Positions 33,117-42,022 of a stretch of 64,000 nt of DNA are shown here, one piece after another. This DNA is from Streptomyces sp. NBC_01669. Lineage in GTDB: Bacteria; Actinomycetota; Actinomycetes; Streptomycetales; Streptomycetaceae. The notes under the pieces are model-generated. The model was not told the DNA's origin, made no database searches, and saw only the letters and a list, made by a program, of their open reading frames with translations. The stretch lies in contig NZ_JAPEQG010000001.1 of the NCBI RefSeq assembly GCF_026339735.1, forward strand, positions 124,001 to 188,000, given 5' to 3'. The stretch's first letter is position 1. The number at the start of each line of letters is the position of its first letter. Position numbers and translations under genes: made by a program.

Positions 33117-34145
33117 TCAGGCCGTCCCGTCCAGGGCCTGGACGGCCGCCTTGGCCGCCTTCTCCACCAGTTGGACGCCGTCCGCCATGCTGACGCTGCC
33201 CCGCGACAGCACGGCCACCAGGCGGTCGTGTCCGTCCACCCGGACGAGACCGATGCTGTTGACGTCCCAGCGGCCCGTCGCGGTCCGCTGCAGCCAGCCG
33301 TTCTTCAGGCCGGTGACGGGGCCGGCCGCCGAAACGCCCCAGTCCTGGCCTGCCGCTATGCCGCCCATGAGGCCGCGCAGATAGGCGCGGGACGCCTGGT
33401 CCAGTGGGGAGTCGGTGCCGAAGACTGCGCTCAGCAGGGCGAGCTGATCGGTCGCGGTGGTCTGGGTGAGTCCCCAGTGCCCGCCGCCGCCGCCGGTCGT
33501 GCCGGTCAGGCCGAGCCTGCGGTTGGCGGCGTCCAGGCCCGGCGCCTGGCCGATGACGCGCCACAGCGCGTCGGCGGACGCGTTGTCACTGATCCGGATC
33601 ATCGACGCGGCGGACGTCTTCTCCTGCGCCGTGAGCCCGCGGTGCTGGTCCTGGGCCTTGAGCAGCAGGGCCGCCAGGATGTCGACCTTCACGATGCTCG
33701 CCGTGTCGTACGTCGTCCCCGCCTGCACGCCGTACCGTGCCGCGCGGCCGTCGGCCGGATCGAGCACCGCCACCGAGAGCGAGGCGGGGGTGGCCGCCAC
33801 GACCGGCGCGAGCCGCCGGGCCAGCGCCTGGTCAGGAGCCACACCGGGAGCCACACCGGTCCCGGCGGTCCGCAGGGCCGCCACGGACACCGACGGCGAG
33901 TGCGCCACCGTGGCGGACGCGGACGGCAGCGCGAGGCTCGCGGCCGCCCGGGCGATGCCGGGCGCCGGCTCCGCCATCGGGCCCGACCGCGGGACGGCCC
34001 TGGCCCCGTCGGCCCTGGCCGCGTCGGCGAAGCCGCCCGTCGCCGCCCAGCCGGTCATGACGAGCGCGAGCGCGGCCAGGGCGTAGCGCGAAGAGTGGTG
34101 CCGGGCGAACGTGGCGACCAGCGGAGCGAACGAATGGCGAGACAT
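33117..34145 (-). CDS. Exported beta-lactamase-fold serine hydrolase
   Basis: 342 residues. An N-terminal membrane anchor or signal (YALAALALVMTGWAATGG) precedes an Ala/Pro linker. The penicillin-recognising motifs are S150-I-V-K153 in YDTASIVKVDILAALL, S186-D-N188 in RISDNASADALW and KNG (for KTG) in TGLKNGWLQ. The Glu166-containing omega loop of true class A beta-lactamases is not evident, so it may be a carboxypeptidase-like or accessory protein rather than an efficient beta-lactamase. A canonical class A enzyme lies at 59173-60135. Confidence 0.85.
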   Translation of the reverse strand: MSRHSFAPLVATFARHHSSRYALAALALVMTGWAATGGFADAARADGARAVPRSGPMAEPAPGIARAAASLALPSASATVAHSPSVSVAALRTAGTGVAPGVAPDQALARRLAPVVAATPASLSVAVLDPADGRAARYGVQAGTTYDTASIVKVDILAALLLKAQDQHRGLTAQEKTSAASMIRISDNASADALWRVIGQAPGLDAANRRLGLTGTTGGGGGHWGLTQTTATDQLALLSAVFGTDSPLDQASRAYLRGLMGGIAAGQDWGVSAAGPVTGLKNGWLQRTATGRWDVNSIGLVRVDGHDRLVAVLSRGSVSMADGVQLVEKAAKAAVQALDGTA

Positions 34146-34603
34146 GGCGCGAGGATAAAAAGACCATCCGTGAAATAGCTATGTCCCACGTAACAGCTAC
34201 GTGACACAGTTCGTGATTCCGCACACACTCGCCCATAAAAGGACTCTGAGGAAGTAGCGCCCAATGAGGTCATCAGTGGACTTTTCGTGCGGGTCCAGCC
34301 GCTCACAGCGACCATGACGAGGCTCCTCTCCCACGACGGACGGGAATGACGGGAACGGCCGAGGAAGAAGCCCTTCCGCTGCTGCGGCGACTCGGTCGAG
34401 AGCGCGCGTTCGGTCGGCACGGACCGTCTCGTCCGGGCAGGACCGGATGCGCTCCTGGCCGAAGGTTCGCCGAGCGGCATGCGGCGCTGCGCACCCAGCA
34501 GGCCGGCGAGGGCGCGCCGCTCACCGGCGGAATACGAAGACGGGTCTGCCGTCGCTGGTACAACCGACGTCGAACCTCAGTCACCCGGCGGCAGGACGGA
34601 CCC
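34146..34603. other. Divergent intergenic region, no gene seen
   Basis: 458 bases between divergent genes. The first ~150 bases are relatively AT-rich (tagctatgtcccacgtaaca) and probably carry the promoter of the serine hydrolase. The rest is GC-rich without a supported gene. Confidence 0.45.
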
Positions 34604-35488
34604 ATGGGTTTCAGCGACAGCGGCGCGCACCAGGCCAGGGCAATCGGCCGGTACGGTCTGTGGACCACGGCTCTGCACGCCCCGGACTCGTCCCGCGATA
34701 CGGAAGTCGCCGAGGCCGCCGCGGAATTGGAGGAACTCGGCTACGGCGCCCTGTGGCTCGGCGGCAGCGGCGTCGAGCACGCGGCCCCGCTGATCGAGGC
34801 GACCTCGGCCATCACCGTCGCCACTGGCATCCTCAGCATCTGGCAATACGAGGCGCAGGACACGGCCGCCCGCTGGTCCGCCCTGGAGGCCGCCCACCCC
34901 GGCCGGTTCCTGCTCGGCCTCGGAGTCAGCCACGCCGGGCTCGCCGAGCAGTACAAGCGCCCGTACGCGGCGATGAACGACTATCTGAGCGCACTGGACA
35001 CGGCCGGAGTCCCGGCCGGCCGCCGGGTGCTGGCCGCCCTCGGCCCGAAGATGCTCGAGCTCGCCCGCGACCGCGCTGCGGGCGCCCACCCGTACCTGGT
35101 CACCCCGGAACACACCGCCCAGGCACGCGAGAAGCTCGGCAAGGGCCCGCTGCTCGCGCCGGAGTTCACCGTGGTCCTGGAGGCCGATCCGGACCGCGCA
35201 CGGGCGACCGCCCGCCGGACGCTGGCGTTCTACCTGCTCCTGCCCAACTACACCAACAACTGGCTGCGCCTGGGGTTCACCGAGGACGACTTCGCAGGCG
35301 GCGGCAGCGACCACTTGATCGACACGCTCTTCGGCTGGGGTGACGAGCAACGGGTGCGCGAGCGGATCGATGCTTTCCTCGATGCGGGCGCCGACCACGT
35401 CGCCGTGCAGACGCTGGCCCCGGACAGCGATCAAGCCGCCCTGCCCCGGGAGCACTGGCGGCGGCTGGCTGCCGCGCTGGACCTTTGA
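34604..35488 (+). CDS. LLM-class (F420-dependent type) oxidoreductase
   Basis: 294 residues from the ATG at 34604 with AGGA upstream. It begins ARAIGRYGLWTTAL and has ELEELGYGALWLGGSGVEHA, ITVATGILSIWQYEAQDTAA, HPGRFLLGLGVSHAGLAEQY, the TIM-barrel pattern of luciferase-like monooxygenases of the TIGR03620 kind. The cofactor is probably F420, common in actinomycetes. The C terminus (DAGADHVAVQTLAPDSDQA) completes the barrel. It is monocistronic, and its substrate is unknown. Confidence 0.9.
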   Translation: MGFSDSGAHQARAIGRYGLWTTALHAPDSSRDTEVAEAAAELEELGYGALWLGGSGVEHAAPLIEATSAITVATGILSIWQYEAQDTAARWSALEAAHPGRFLLGLGVSHAGLAEQYKRPYAAMNDYLSALDTAGVPAGRRVLAALGPKMLELARDRAAGAHPYLVTPEHTAQAREKLGKGPLLAPEFTVVLEADPDRARATARRTLAFYLLLPNYTNNWLRLGFTEDDFAGGGSDHLIDTLFGWGDEQRVRERIDAFLDAGADHVAVQTLAPDSDQAALPREHWRRLAAALDL

Positions 35489-36028
35489 AAGGTGCCGCAG
35501 GGGCCCGGCGGGCATTTCCAGGACCAGGCCGTGCCTTTCCCGGGAACGCTGCGGACCGTGAGCTGCGCGTCGATGCTGTGCGGGATGCCGCGGCGGGCGC
35601 TCTTCCGGGTGACCCCACGCGCGCGCGAATGAGGCGCCGCTACGTGTCGAAGTCGTAGCCGCGATCGGCGAACAGCCGCCGGGCCGGTGGCGTGGCCGGC
35701 CGCGCAAGCCCCGAAGCCATTGCAGCGACACTCAGGGCGACTGCGTCGAGGTGGCAGCCCGCCCTGCCCCACCATGATCCTCGTACAGGGGATCCGAGAT
35801 CCCCCGACGGCCCCGTCGGGATCTCACCCGCGCGCCGGGCGAAGCTCGTCACATTCACGGCGTCGCGCAGCCGAGTAACTGACGAGCCATCATCATCCTT
35901 TGCGATCACGGCTGTTCACGGATCGATTACATCCTCTTGCACAGCACACCCGACATGCACATGCTAGTCATCGCGAGTTCTACTCGCAGAGATCCGCCGA
36001 CGGCAACACGGTTTCATCCTGAACGCGC
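35489..36028. other. Gene-poor stretch with small transposase and kinase-like scars
   Basis: On the minus strand, 35510-35595 reads HSIDAQLTVRSVPGKGTAWS, resembling the last strand of a histidine-kinase ATPase. Positions 35640-35680 read RRLFADRGYDFDT, the DRGYD block of IS5-type transposases. Both are only tens of residues and out of context. No intact gene is present. Confidence 0.4.
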
Positions 36029-36392
36029 ACCGTTCCTGGGCAGTGAGCAGGAGTGAGTCCTGGCTCACCGGCACGCCCCGAACGGTCTTGGGCGCACTGG
36101 TCCTCCGCTTTCGCGTCCCGGTCGGCGACGCATATCCCGTATGCGCTCCGTCCCGGGCGGGCGGAATCCCTACGACCTGGCCATATGGGTGTGGCCAGAG
36201 GCGACGGGGAGGCCCCGAACCATCTCGCTGGTGATACGGGGGCCCCGACTGCTGACGCCACACCCGGCGTCCCAGATCGCAATGAGTACGTTACGCACGC
36301 CCCGCCGGGCATGCCCGCAGCTCGTCGCGCCGTTCACTCCATCGTGCCCATGTTCGCCAAAACGATGTGTGTGCCCAGCAGTTGTGAACCCC
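36029..36392. repeat. ~360-bp dispersed non-coding repeat, copy A
   Basis: From ACCGTTCCTGGGCAGTGAGC to GCAGTTGTGAACCCC. It aligns along its whole length with 53586-53940 with only scattered substitutions and small gaps, although neither copy encodes a plausible protein. The sequences outside diverge at both ends, and the GAACCCC end is shared by a third partial copy at 31862-31896. Copy A stops 55 bases before the DUF3103 gene. Confidence 0.8.
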
Positions 36393-36446
36393 CCTTCGCC
36401 GACGCCCCGCCACCACACGGGGCGCCGCACGCTCACAGGAGGAACC

Positions 36447-37607
36447 TTGAACAGACGTATGACGCGACGCAACGCCCTGGCGCTCACCCTGTGCGCCACG
36501 ACGGTCGTCGCGCTGGCGGGCGCCGCCGCACCCGCAGCAGGCGCAGCGGCACGACCGCAGACCCCGGCGGCCGCTTCGTCGTCGACGGTGACCCGCATCG
36601 AGGACCGGACGGCAAAGGCAGTGGCCGCGTCGCTGGCGAGCGTTCAGTGGCGGGAGGAACTGCGTTCTGCGGTACTGAAGTCGAACGAGGTCGATCTACG
36701 CGCGGTGACCGCGGGCGCGGCAAGCGCGGCGGGCAAGGGGCTGGCGGGCGCGGTGGCCGGCGCCGACCGGCGGATCGTGACAGCGAAGGGGCTGGACAGC
36801 AGTGTGGGTTCACTGCTGCGGCTGCGGCTGGGCACGCAGGCGATGAAGAAGGAACTGACTGCGGGAACAAGCCCGTTGGTGGCGGTGACGACGCGGGATG
36901 ACGACGCGGCGACGGTGACGGCGTACGACAGCCGGGGCCGGGCGCACACCTTGGACGCGACGAAGGCGCCGCAGCAGGCGGTGTATGTGATCGACCTGGA
37001 CGTGTCCAAGGCGGTGGCGGCGGGCCTGGACCTGCTGAACAAGGAGCTGGCGAAGGACGGCCTGACCCGGCCGGCGGCCGACCGGGGGACGGCGGCGAGC
37101 GCAACGGCGGCGACCGGCGGTTTCTGGACGACCAAGGTTGACGCGGTGTACCTCAACGACGACGAGGAGCCGTGGACTTCGGGTGACGCGGAGATCTTCT
37201 CGCTGGTCAGCGGCTTCGGGCTGGACGGCAAGGTACGGGTGGACTCGGTCGACATGCCCTACCTGGACACGGACCGTCACACGTACTACCCGAACCAGAT
37301 CCTGGTGAACTGGTCGAACTACAAGTACAACTTGGCCGACGTGGTGATGATGGAGGACGACGGCGACACGAACTACGCCGCGCTCACCAAGGCCATCGCC
37401 AACGCACTGCTGACGATCACCGACCAGGGCGCGTACGTGCCCCTGGTGAACGCGGTCCTGGACGCCATCCCCACGTCCTGGTACACCAACGACCTCGACT
37501 ACGTGGACTCCTGGTACACACTCGCGGTCAACTCCACCGGCACCCTGCACGGAGCTCGCGGCAACGGCTGGATGCAGGTCTCCAAGTACTGGGTCCAGCA
37601 GTTCTGA
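36447..37607 (+). CDS. Secreted DUF3103-type protein
   Basis: 386 residues from a TTG four bases after AGGAGG; the in-frame ATG 12 bases later is too far from it. A signal peptide (RRNALALTLCATTVVALAGA, cleavage near AAGA) is present. The mature protein has a polar N-terminal region and a C-terminal beta-rich domain with WTTKVDAVYLNDDEEPWTSG, GDAEIFSLVSGFGLDGKVRV, YPNQILVNWSNYKYNLADVV and MMEDDGDTNYAALTKAIAN, matching DUF3103 as I know it. The function is unknown. A terminator follows at 37644. Confidence 0.8.
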   Translation: MNRRMTRRNALALTLCATTVVALAGAAAPAAGAAARPQTPAAASSSTVTRIEDRTAKAVAASLASVQWREELRSAVLKSNEVDLRAVTAGAASAAGKGLAGAVAGADRRIVTAKGLDSSVGSLLRLRLGTQAMKKELTAGTSPLVAVTTRDDDAATVTAYDSRGRAHTLDATKAPQQAVYVIDLDVSKAVAAGLDLLNKELAKDGLTRPAADRGTAASATAATGGFWTTKVDAVYLNDDEEPWTSGDAEIFSLVSGFGLDGKVRVDSVDMPYLDTDRHTYYPNQILVNWSNYKYNLADVVMMEDDGDTNYAALTKAIANALLTITDQGAYVPLVNAVLDAIPTSWYTNDLDYVDSWYTLAVNSTGTLHGARGNGWMQVSKYWVQQF

Positions 37608-37643
37608 CGCCCCTTTCAAACCTGCGGCGCCTCCTCGCCGCCT

Positions 37644-37677
37644 CCAGGGCCCGGACTCTCCACCGTTCGGGCCCTGG
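37644..37677 (+). terminator. Hairpin after the DUF3103 gene
   Basis: CCAGGGCCCG (37644-37653) pairs perfectly with CGGGCCCTGG (37668-37677) around a 14-base loop, 37 bases after the stop. Confidence 0.75.
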
Positions 37678-37733
37678 CCCGGCTCAGGACCCACGACGCG
37701 GCGGGCGGGACGGGGCACCACTTTGTTGACGCT

Positions 37734-39087
37734 CTCCCTCCTGAAGGAGGGAGATTCTTACGGCTCGCGCCGTGAGACTTCCTGTTTCATCGCCGACTGC
37801 CCGCCCGGAGTTCTCCGTTGAGGTCTTACACCGGCTCCACAGGCCGACACCGCCCGTCCGGCGGCCAGCAGGTTGCGTGCGGCGTTCACGTCCCGGTCGT
37901 GGGTCGTGCCGCAGGCGCACGTCCAGGTGCGGACGTGCAGCGGCATCTTGTCCTGCAAGGTGCCGCAGACGGAGCACAGCTTGGAGGAGGGGAAGAAGCG
38001 GTCGACCGCGATCACTTCCCGCCCGTGCCACTGGGCTTTGTACTCCAGCAGGCTGCGGAACTCGGCCCATGCCGCGTCGCTGATGGCGCGGGCCACGCTC
38101 CGGTTCCTGACCATGTTTCGCACGGTCAGGTCCTCGATCACGATCGTTTGGTTTTCACGAACGAGCCGAGTGGTCAGCTTGTGCAGGCCGTCACGGCGCC
38201 GGTCGGCAATCCGGGCGTGGATCTTCGCGACCTTCAGCCGGGCCTTCCTGCGGTTGGCGCCGTCACCCCTGGCCTTGCGCGCAAGGGTGCGTTGGGCCTT
38301 CGCGAGCCGGGCACGGTCCGTGCGCTCATGCCTCGGGTTAGCGATCTTCTCACCGGTGGAGAGCGTCAGGAGGTGGTTCAGACCGACATCAACACCGACC
38401 GCCGCATCCGTGGCGGGGAGCGGCTTGACGGTGGGGTCGTCGCACAGCATGGAGACGAACCAGCGACCGGCGCTGTCCTGGGAGACCGTCACAGTGGACG
38501 GCTTCGCCCCCTTTGGGAGCGGGCGCGACCACACGATGGCCAGCGGCTCGGCCATCTTCGCCAGAGTCAGCCTGCCGTCCCGGAAGCGGAAACCGCTGGT
38601 GGTGTACTCGGCGGACTTGCGGGACTTCTTGCGGGACTTGAAGCGCGGGTACTTGGCCCGCTTGCTGAAGAAGTTGGTGAACGCGCTCTGCAAGTGCCGC
38701 AGCGTCTGCTGCAACGGCACCGACGACACGTCGTTGAGGAAGGCCAGTTCCTCAGTTTTCTTCCACGCCGTCAGCAGCGCCGAAGTCTGGTTGTAGTTGA
38801 CCCGCTGCTGCCGCGTCCATGCCTCCGTGCGGGCCGCAAGCGCCAGGTTGTAGACCTTCCGCACGCATCCGAACGTGCGCGACAGCTCAGCTGCCTGCGC
38901 ATCCGTCGGATAGAAGCGGTACTTGAACGCCCGCTTCACGTGGTTCGTGGTCACGCTCACAAATTAATGCGACCGCATGTAAAGATCAAACCTGCGGGTC
39001 AGAGCACTGTGATCCGCCCTGGCGGCGAATCGCAGCCCTTGCCCTGCTCCGCAGGAGTCCGTTTCCTCTCCGCCCTGAAGGGCGGAG
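37734..39087. mobile_element. tnpA-less IS200/IS605-type element
   Basis: A single tnpB gene (37758-38960, minus) is bracketed by two TGAA-loop hairpins: CTCCCTCC-TGAA-GGAGGGAG at 37734-37753 next to the tnpB stop and CTCCGCCC-TGAA-GGGCGGAG at 39068-39087 beyond its start. Both have 8-base perfect stems. There is no tnpA, so mobility would need a transposase in trans, such as the one at 20029. Exact ends are unknown. Confidence 0.75.
37758..38960 (-). CDS. tnpB: TnpB RNA-guided endonuclease (second type)
   Basis: 400 residues from a GTG. The N terminus VKRAFKYRFYPTDAQAAELS with FGCVRKVYNLALAARTEAW is the HTH_OrfB region. RuvC residues: D191 in AAVGVDVGLNHLLTLS, the glutamate in QTIVIEDLTVRNMVRN, and an aspartate in THDRDVNAARNLLA. 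The zinc finger is LCSVCGTLQDKMPLHVRTWT-CACG. All parts are intact. It is only distantly related to the TnpB at 18780 (different spacing and motifs), so it belongs to a separate group. A guide RNA should extend from its 3' end past the 37734 hairpin. Confidence 0.93.
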   Translation of the reverse strand: MSVTTNHVKRAFKYRFYPTDAQAAELSRTFGCVRKVYNLALAARTEAWTRQQRVNYNQTSALLTAWKKTEELAFLNDVSSVPLQQTLRHLQSAFTNFFSKRAKYPRFKSRKKSRKSAEYTTSGFRFRDGRLTLAKMAEPLAIVWSRPLPKGAKPSTVTVSQDSAGRWFVSMLCDDPTVKPLPATDAAVGVDVGLNHLLTLSTGEKIANPRHERTDRARLAKAQRTLARKARGDGANRRKARLKVAKIHARIADRRRDGLHKLTTRLVRENQTIVIEDLTVRNMVRNRSVARAISDAAWAEFRSLLEYKAQWHGREVIAVDRFFPSSKLCSVCGTLQDKMPLHVRTWTCACGTTHDRDVNAARNLLAAGRAVSACGAGVRPQRRTPGGQSAMKQEVSRREP

Positions 39088-39390
39088 TATCCACGGAGGA
39101 ATCAGATGAAACGCTGCCCCGTCCGACCGGAATTGCTCCCGTTGCGGTGTTCGTCACCCCACCGCAGGCCCGAGACCGTTCGACGCAGTGGCTGAGGAGC
39201 TGTCCGGCGGCTTGCGCATCCCGCCGCCTTGCGCAGGTGCGAGGTCGGCCGGCTGGTGGACGTCCCGGTTCCCAGCCGGCCGAGCAGCCCCGGTCGCTCA
39301 CGTGACCTGCGGAGGTGAGCCCGGCAGTCGGCCGCGGGGTGCCGGCCCGCAACCATCCGGCAAAGGCCCCCGCCGTCCCCCTACCGGCGC

Positions 39391-39645
39391 TCAGCCGCGC
39401 AGCCGTACCACCAGACCGGCATGATCGGACGGCCACAGTCCTGTCGGTGTGCGGTCCCGCAGTTTGTCCCCGATCACGTCGGCGAAGACCGCGGCAGTCG
39501 GCCAGGCTGGTGGAAGACATCATCGATGCGGTGGTCCAGCTGGGGCGGCACGTGGGTGAGTTCCGGGTCCTGGGCTGCGGTGAAACCGTGTTTCGTGGGG
39601 GAACCGTACGCCAGGCGTCCTTGTAGCCGCCGCCTGTGAGTCTCT
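39391..39645 (-). pseudogene. Endonuclease/exonuclease/phosphatase C-terminal remnant
   Basis: Three consecutive frames carry one homologous tail: GGYKDAWRTV, then HGFTAAQDPELTHVPPQLDH-RIDDVFHQPG, then TAAVFADVIGDKLRDRTPTG-LWPSDHAGLVVRLRG and a stop at 39391-39393. LDHRIDDVF and WPSDHAGLV are the catalytic Asp/His blocks of the EEP (DNase I-like) superfamily. Two frameshifts separate them and the N-terminal two thirds are missing, so this is a dead fragment. Confidence 0.75.
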
Positions 39646-39835
39646 GCCGGCCCCGGGGCGTGGACCCGTGATGTGCCGCTCGTCGCGGCAGTTGGGCCCT
39701 GGTGTGCGCGCCTTCGGCCTCTCGGGATGCGTACGCCTGGGCCCTGGGCCCTGGGCCCTCGGACCGGGGCCCAGCAGCATTTCCAGGGGTCAGGAGAAGC
39801 GGCGAGAACCCGGCGGCCGCCGACATACGAGAGCG

Positions 39836-39868
39836 GCGTGCCACCGCCCTGTGCGGGTGGTGGCACGC
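39836..39868 (-). terminator. Hairpin after the lamin-tail gene, shared with 49206
   Basis: GCGTGCCACC (39836-39845) pairs with GGTGGCACGC (39859-39868). It lies 68 bases beyond the stop of the minus-strand gene at 39936. The hairpin and the next ~50 bases (GGGGTCAGAAGGTGCGCCCT) recur at 49206-49265, so it may be a small dispersed repeat serving as a terminator. Confidence 0.6.
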
Positions 39869-39935
39869 CGGCTCGGAAGGGCGGCACGCCGGGGTCAGAA
39901 GGTGCGCCCTTGGTCAGTGGCGGTGCAGGGGCCGG

Positions 39936-40427
39936 TCAGCGGCGGTAGCCCCAGGACTGGGTGTCCACGGTGCGGCCGTGGTCGTCGCGCAGGGTGGCCT
40001 TGTCGGCGTAGTTGCCCCAGATGTAGTCCCAGCTGTCCTGGTAGACATCCCGACGGGTGTCGTAGCCGTGCCCGGTGTGGACGCGGACCGTGGCGTAGCC
40101 GGGCAGGCGCAGGTCGTCGAAGCGGTAGCGGTTGCCGTCGCGGTCCGAGAGCGTCCATCCGTCCAGGTCGACCGCGCGGCGGCCGGTGTTGGTGACCTCC
40201 ACCCACTCCCGGTTCAGGGACCGGTTCGACCAGTCGTCGCGGCCGGGGCTGTTGTACTGGATGTCGCCGAGGACAACCGTGGAGTACGACTGGTGACGGC
40301 CGTGCCCGTATCCGTGGCCGTACCCGTGGCCGCTGTCGGCGGATGCCGGCATCGCCGCCGCGGCGACGACGGAGCCGGCCGCCAGGGCGGTGGCGGCAAT
40401 GCGGCGGACGGTACGAGAAGCAGACAT
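39936..40427 (-). CDS. Secreted lamin-tail-domain protein
   Basis: 163 residues from the ATG at 40427 with GAGGGG seven bases upstream. The signal peptide is RRIAATALAAGSVVAAAAMP, cleaved near ASA. A His/Gly/Tyr repeat (GHGYGHGYGHGRHQ) follows and then one LTD domain: TVVLGDIQYNSPGRDD, NREWVEVTNTGRRAVDLDGW, TLSDRDGNRYRFDDLRLPGY, DYIWGNYADKATLRDDHGRT. LTD is an immunoglobulin-like fold found in exported proteins bound to DNA or surface structures. The histidine-rich stretch could bind metal. It appears to be a single-gene unit. Confidence 0.9.
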   Translation of the reverse strand: MSASRTVRRIAATALAAGSVVAAAAMPASADSGHGYGHGYGHGRHQSYSTVVLGDIQYNSPGRDDWSNRSLNREWVEVTNTGRRAVDLDGWTLSDRDGNRYRFDDLRLPGYATVRVHTGHGYDTRRDVYQDSWDYIWGNYADKATLRDDHGRTVDTQSWGYRR

Positions 40428-40988
40428 TGATGTCCCCTCAAGCAAGTAAGGGCGCCCAGGGCCCGGTCAAGGGCCATGCTGCGCGGTGCGGGTCCCGGCC
40501 CCTCAGGCCGAGAACCCACAGCCTGGAGCACCTCCCCCGCCACCGGCAGCGACTCCGGTTTGCGTTACTTAATGCGGACATTTCCGTAACTCGCGGTTGT
40601 ATTGTTCACACATCCTGCCCGGGCGTGCCCCTGACATCGACTGCCGGATCCACGCATCCGCCCCGCAACCGGGAGGGAGCCTTTTCCGGCCCCTCAGGTA
40701 CCCCGACCGTATGGCCCGCAAGCCGCCCGTCCAGCAGCACGCCCATCGGTAACAGCCGCAATGCCGCACAATTCAGACACCCGTCGTGTGGCCGAACATC
40801 CGTCCGCGGAGTGCGGGGTTCGAGGCCGGCAGGCTCGCATGTTCGGGTGAGGAGCGGGTGGCGTTTCCGGGGCCCGATCCGGACCGGTCGTACGGATCGC
40901 CCATGTCTGAAACCGACGGTCCGCGATGACCTGCGGTTGACGGACGAGAGCGGCAATCGCCGCTCGCCGCGGACGCGTTTCGGACAGG

Positions 40989-41160
40989 TCAGACCAGTAC
41001 GTGGGTGAGCTTGTCCGGGTCGAGGAAGGCGAAGATGCCGTGGATCCGGCCGTCTTGCCCATCGAGCGCCACCAGTTGCTCGCCGCCGTCGATGGTGGTC
41101 AGCAGCGCGGGGTGGCCGTTGGCGTCGACGAGCCTGGCCGCCCCCCATGGGCGACGGTTC
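40989..41160 (-). pseudogene. ECF sigma factor (SigJ-type) C-terminal remnant
   Basis: The minus frame ends AARLVDANGHPALLTTIDGG, EQLVALDGQDGRIHGIFAFL, DPDKLTHVLV and stop at 40989-40991. This is the SnoaL-like tail typical of SigJ-type ECF sigma factors (…LNPDKLTRL). The sigma2/sigma4 regions are not found upstream; the frame continues into unrecognised sequence from about 41160. Confidence 0.6.
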
Positions 41161-42022
41161 GCCGAACTTCGGCATCCTCGCGGACACCCGCACGGCGACG
41201 AACGGGCCGAGTTGTAGGGAGCGGTGCGGGCGCGCGGCGATCCCGAGCGTGCAGAACCAGCGGGCGTTCACCGGGTTCCCGGCTCCGTCGTGGCGGATGC
41301 TGGACGGTGACGGGTTCTTCGTGCCGTTGCTTTGATCATCAAGCGATCTCAGCAATCCCGATGTTTCCACCGGAATGGTCCGTAACGGGTCATCGGAGCG
41401 CGAGTTGCGCGCCGGTGTCCTGTTGACGGTCTCCCGTTTCCTTCCCGGCCCGGGGGCTGTGGATCGCGCCACCTGCCCGCCCCGTCCCGGCCTTGCGGCG
41501 CGGGCGGGTGACGCGGGTCTTCCGGTCGGCTCCACGGGCTCGGGGATGGTCTGCGCGACGAGGGAGGGATTCTCCAGCGGCACCACATGGTGACGCCCGG
41601 GAGAAGAACCCGCTCGGCATGGGCGAGACGCTCGGCCGGTGCACGGTTCCGTGCACGGTGGGCACTGTCGGAGCCGGCGCCGGACACGGTCCGGGTTCCC
41701 CGGCCCGGGCCGGGCCGGGCGTGCAGGAAACCGGACAGTCCTTCTCGGCACGGCCGCAGCTGCAGCCGTCATGATCCGGCTCCGCGCATGATCGGCCGGT
41801 CAGGACCTGGAACGGCACGGACATTCTTTTCCGGGAGTTCTTCGTGCGCCCGGCCTGCCGGGTCTTCCAGAGGATCGGGAATATCCTGAACAGTAACCTC
41901 TTGTCCGGTTATGCCTATCGGGAATTCTGTTCCCTGGGACAGCCGTACGAGCCTTGGTTTCCACCAGCATGAGACCGGTCTCATGCCTCCCCCCGTCCCC
42001 TTGCCCTGCAACGGAGAGATCC
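41161..42022. other. Non-coding or eroded stretch before the alcohol dehydrogenase
   Basis: The minus strand from 41161 to ~41300 reads IRHDGAGNPVNARWFCTLGI, then LQLGPFVAVRVSARMPKFGE, which looks protein-like but is not recognised and has no start. The remainder shows no supported gene. The last ~120 bases before 42023 are less GC-rich and probably contain the dehydrogenase promoter. Confidence 0.4.

Noticed and set aside
37818..39305. A 495-codon plus-strand frame over the second TnpB
   Set aside because: It is antisense to TnpB; composition is His/Gln/Arg-rich without motifs.
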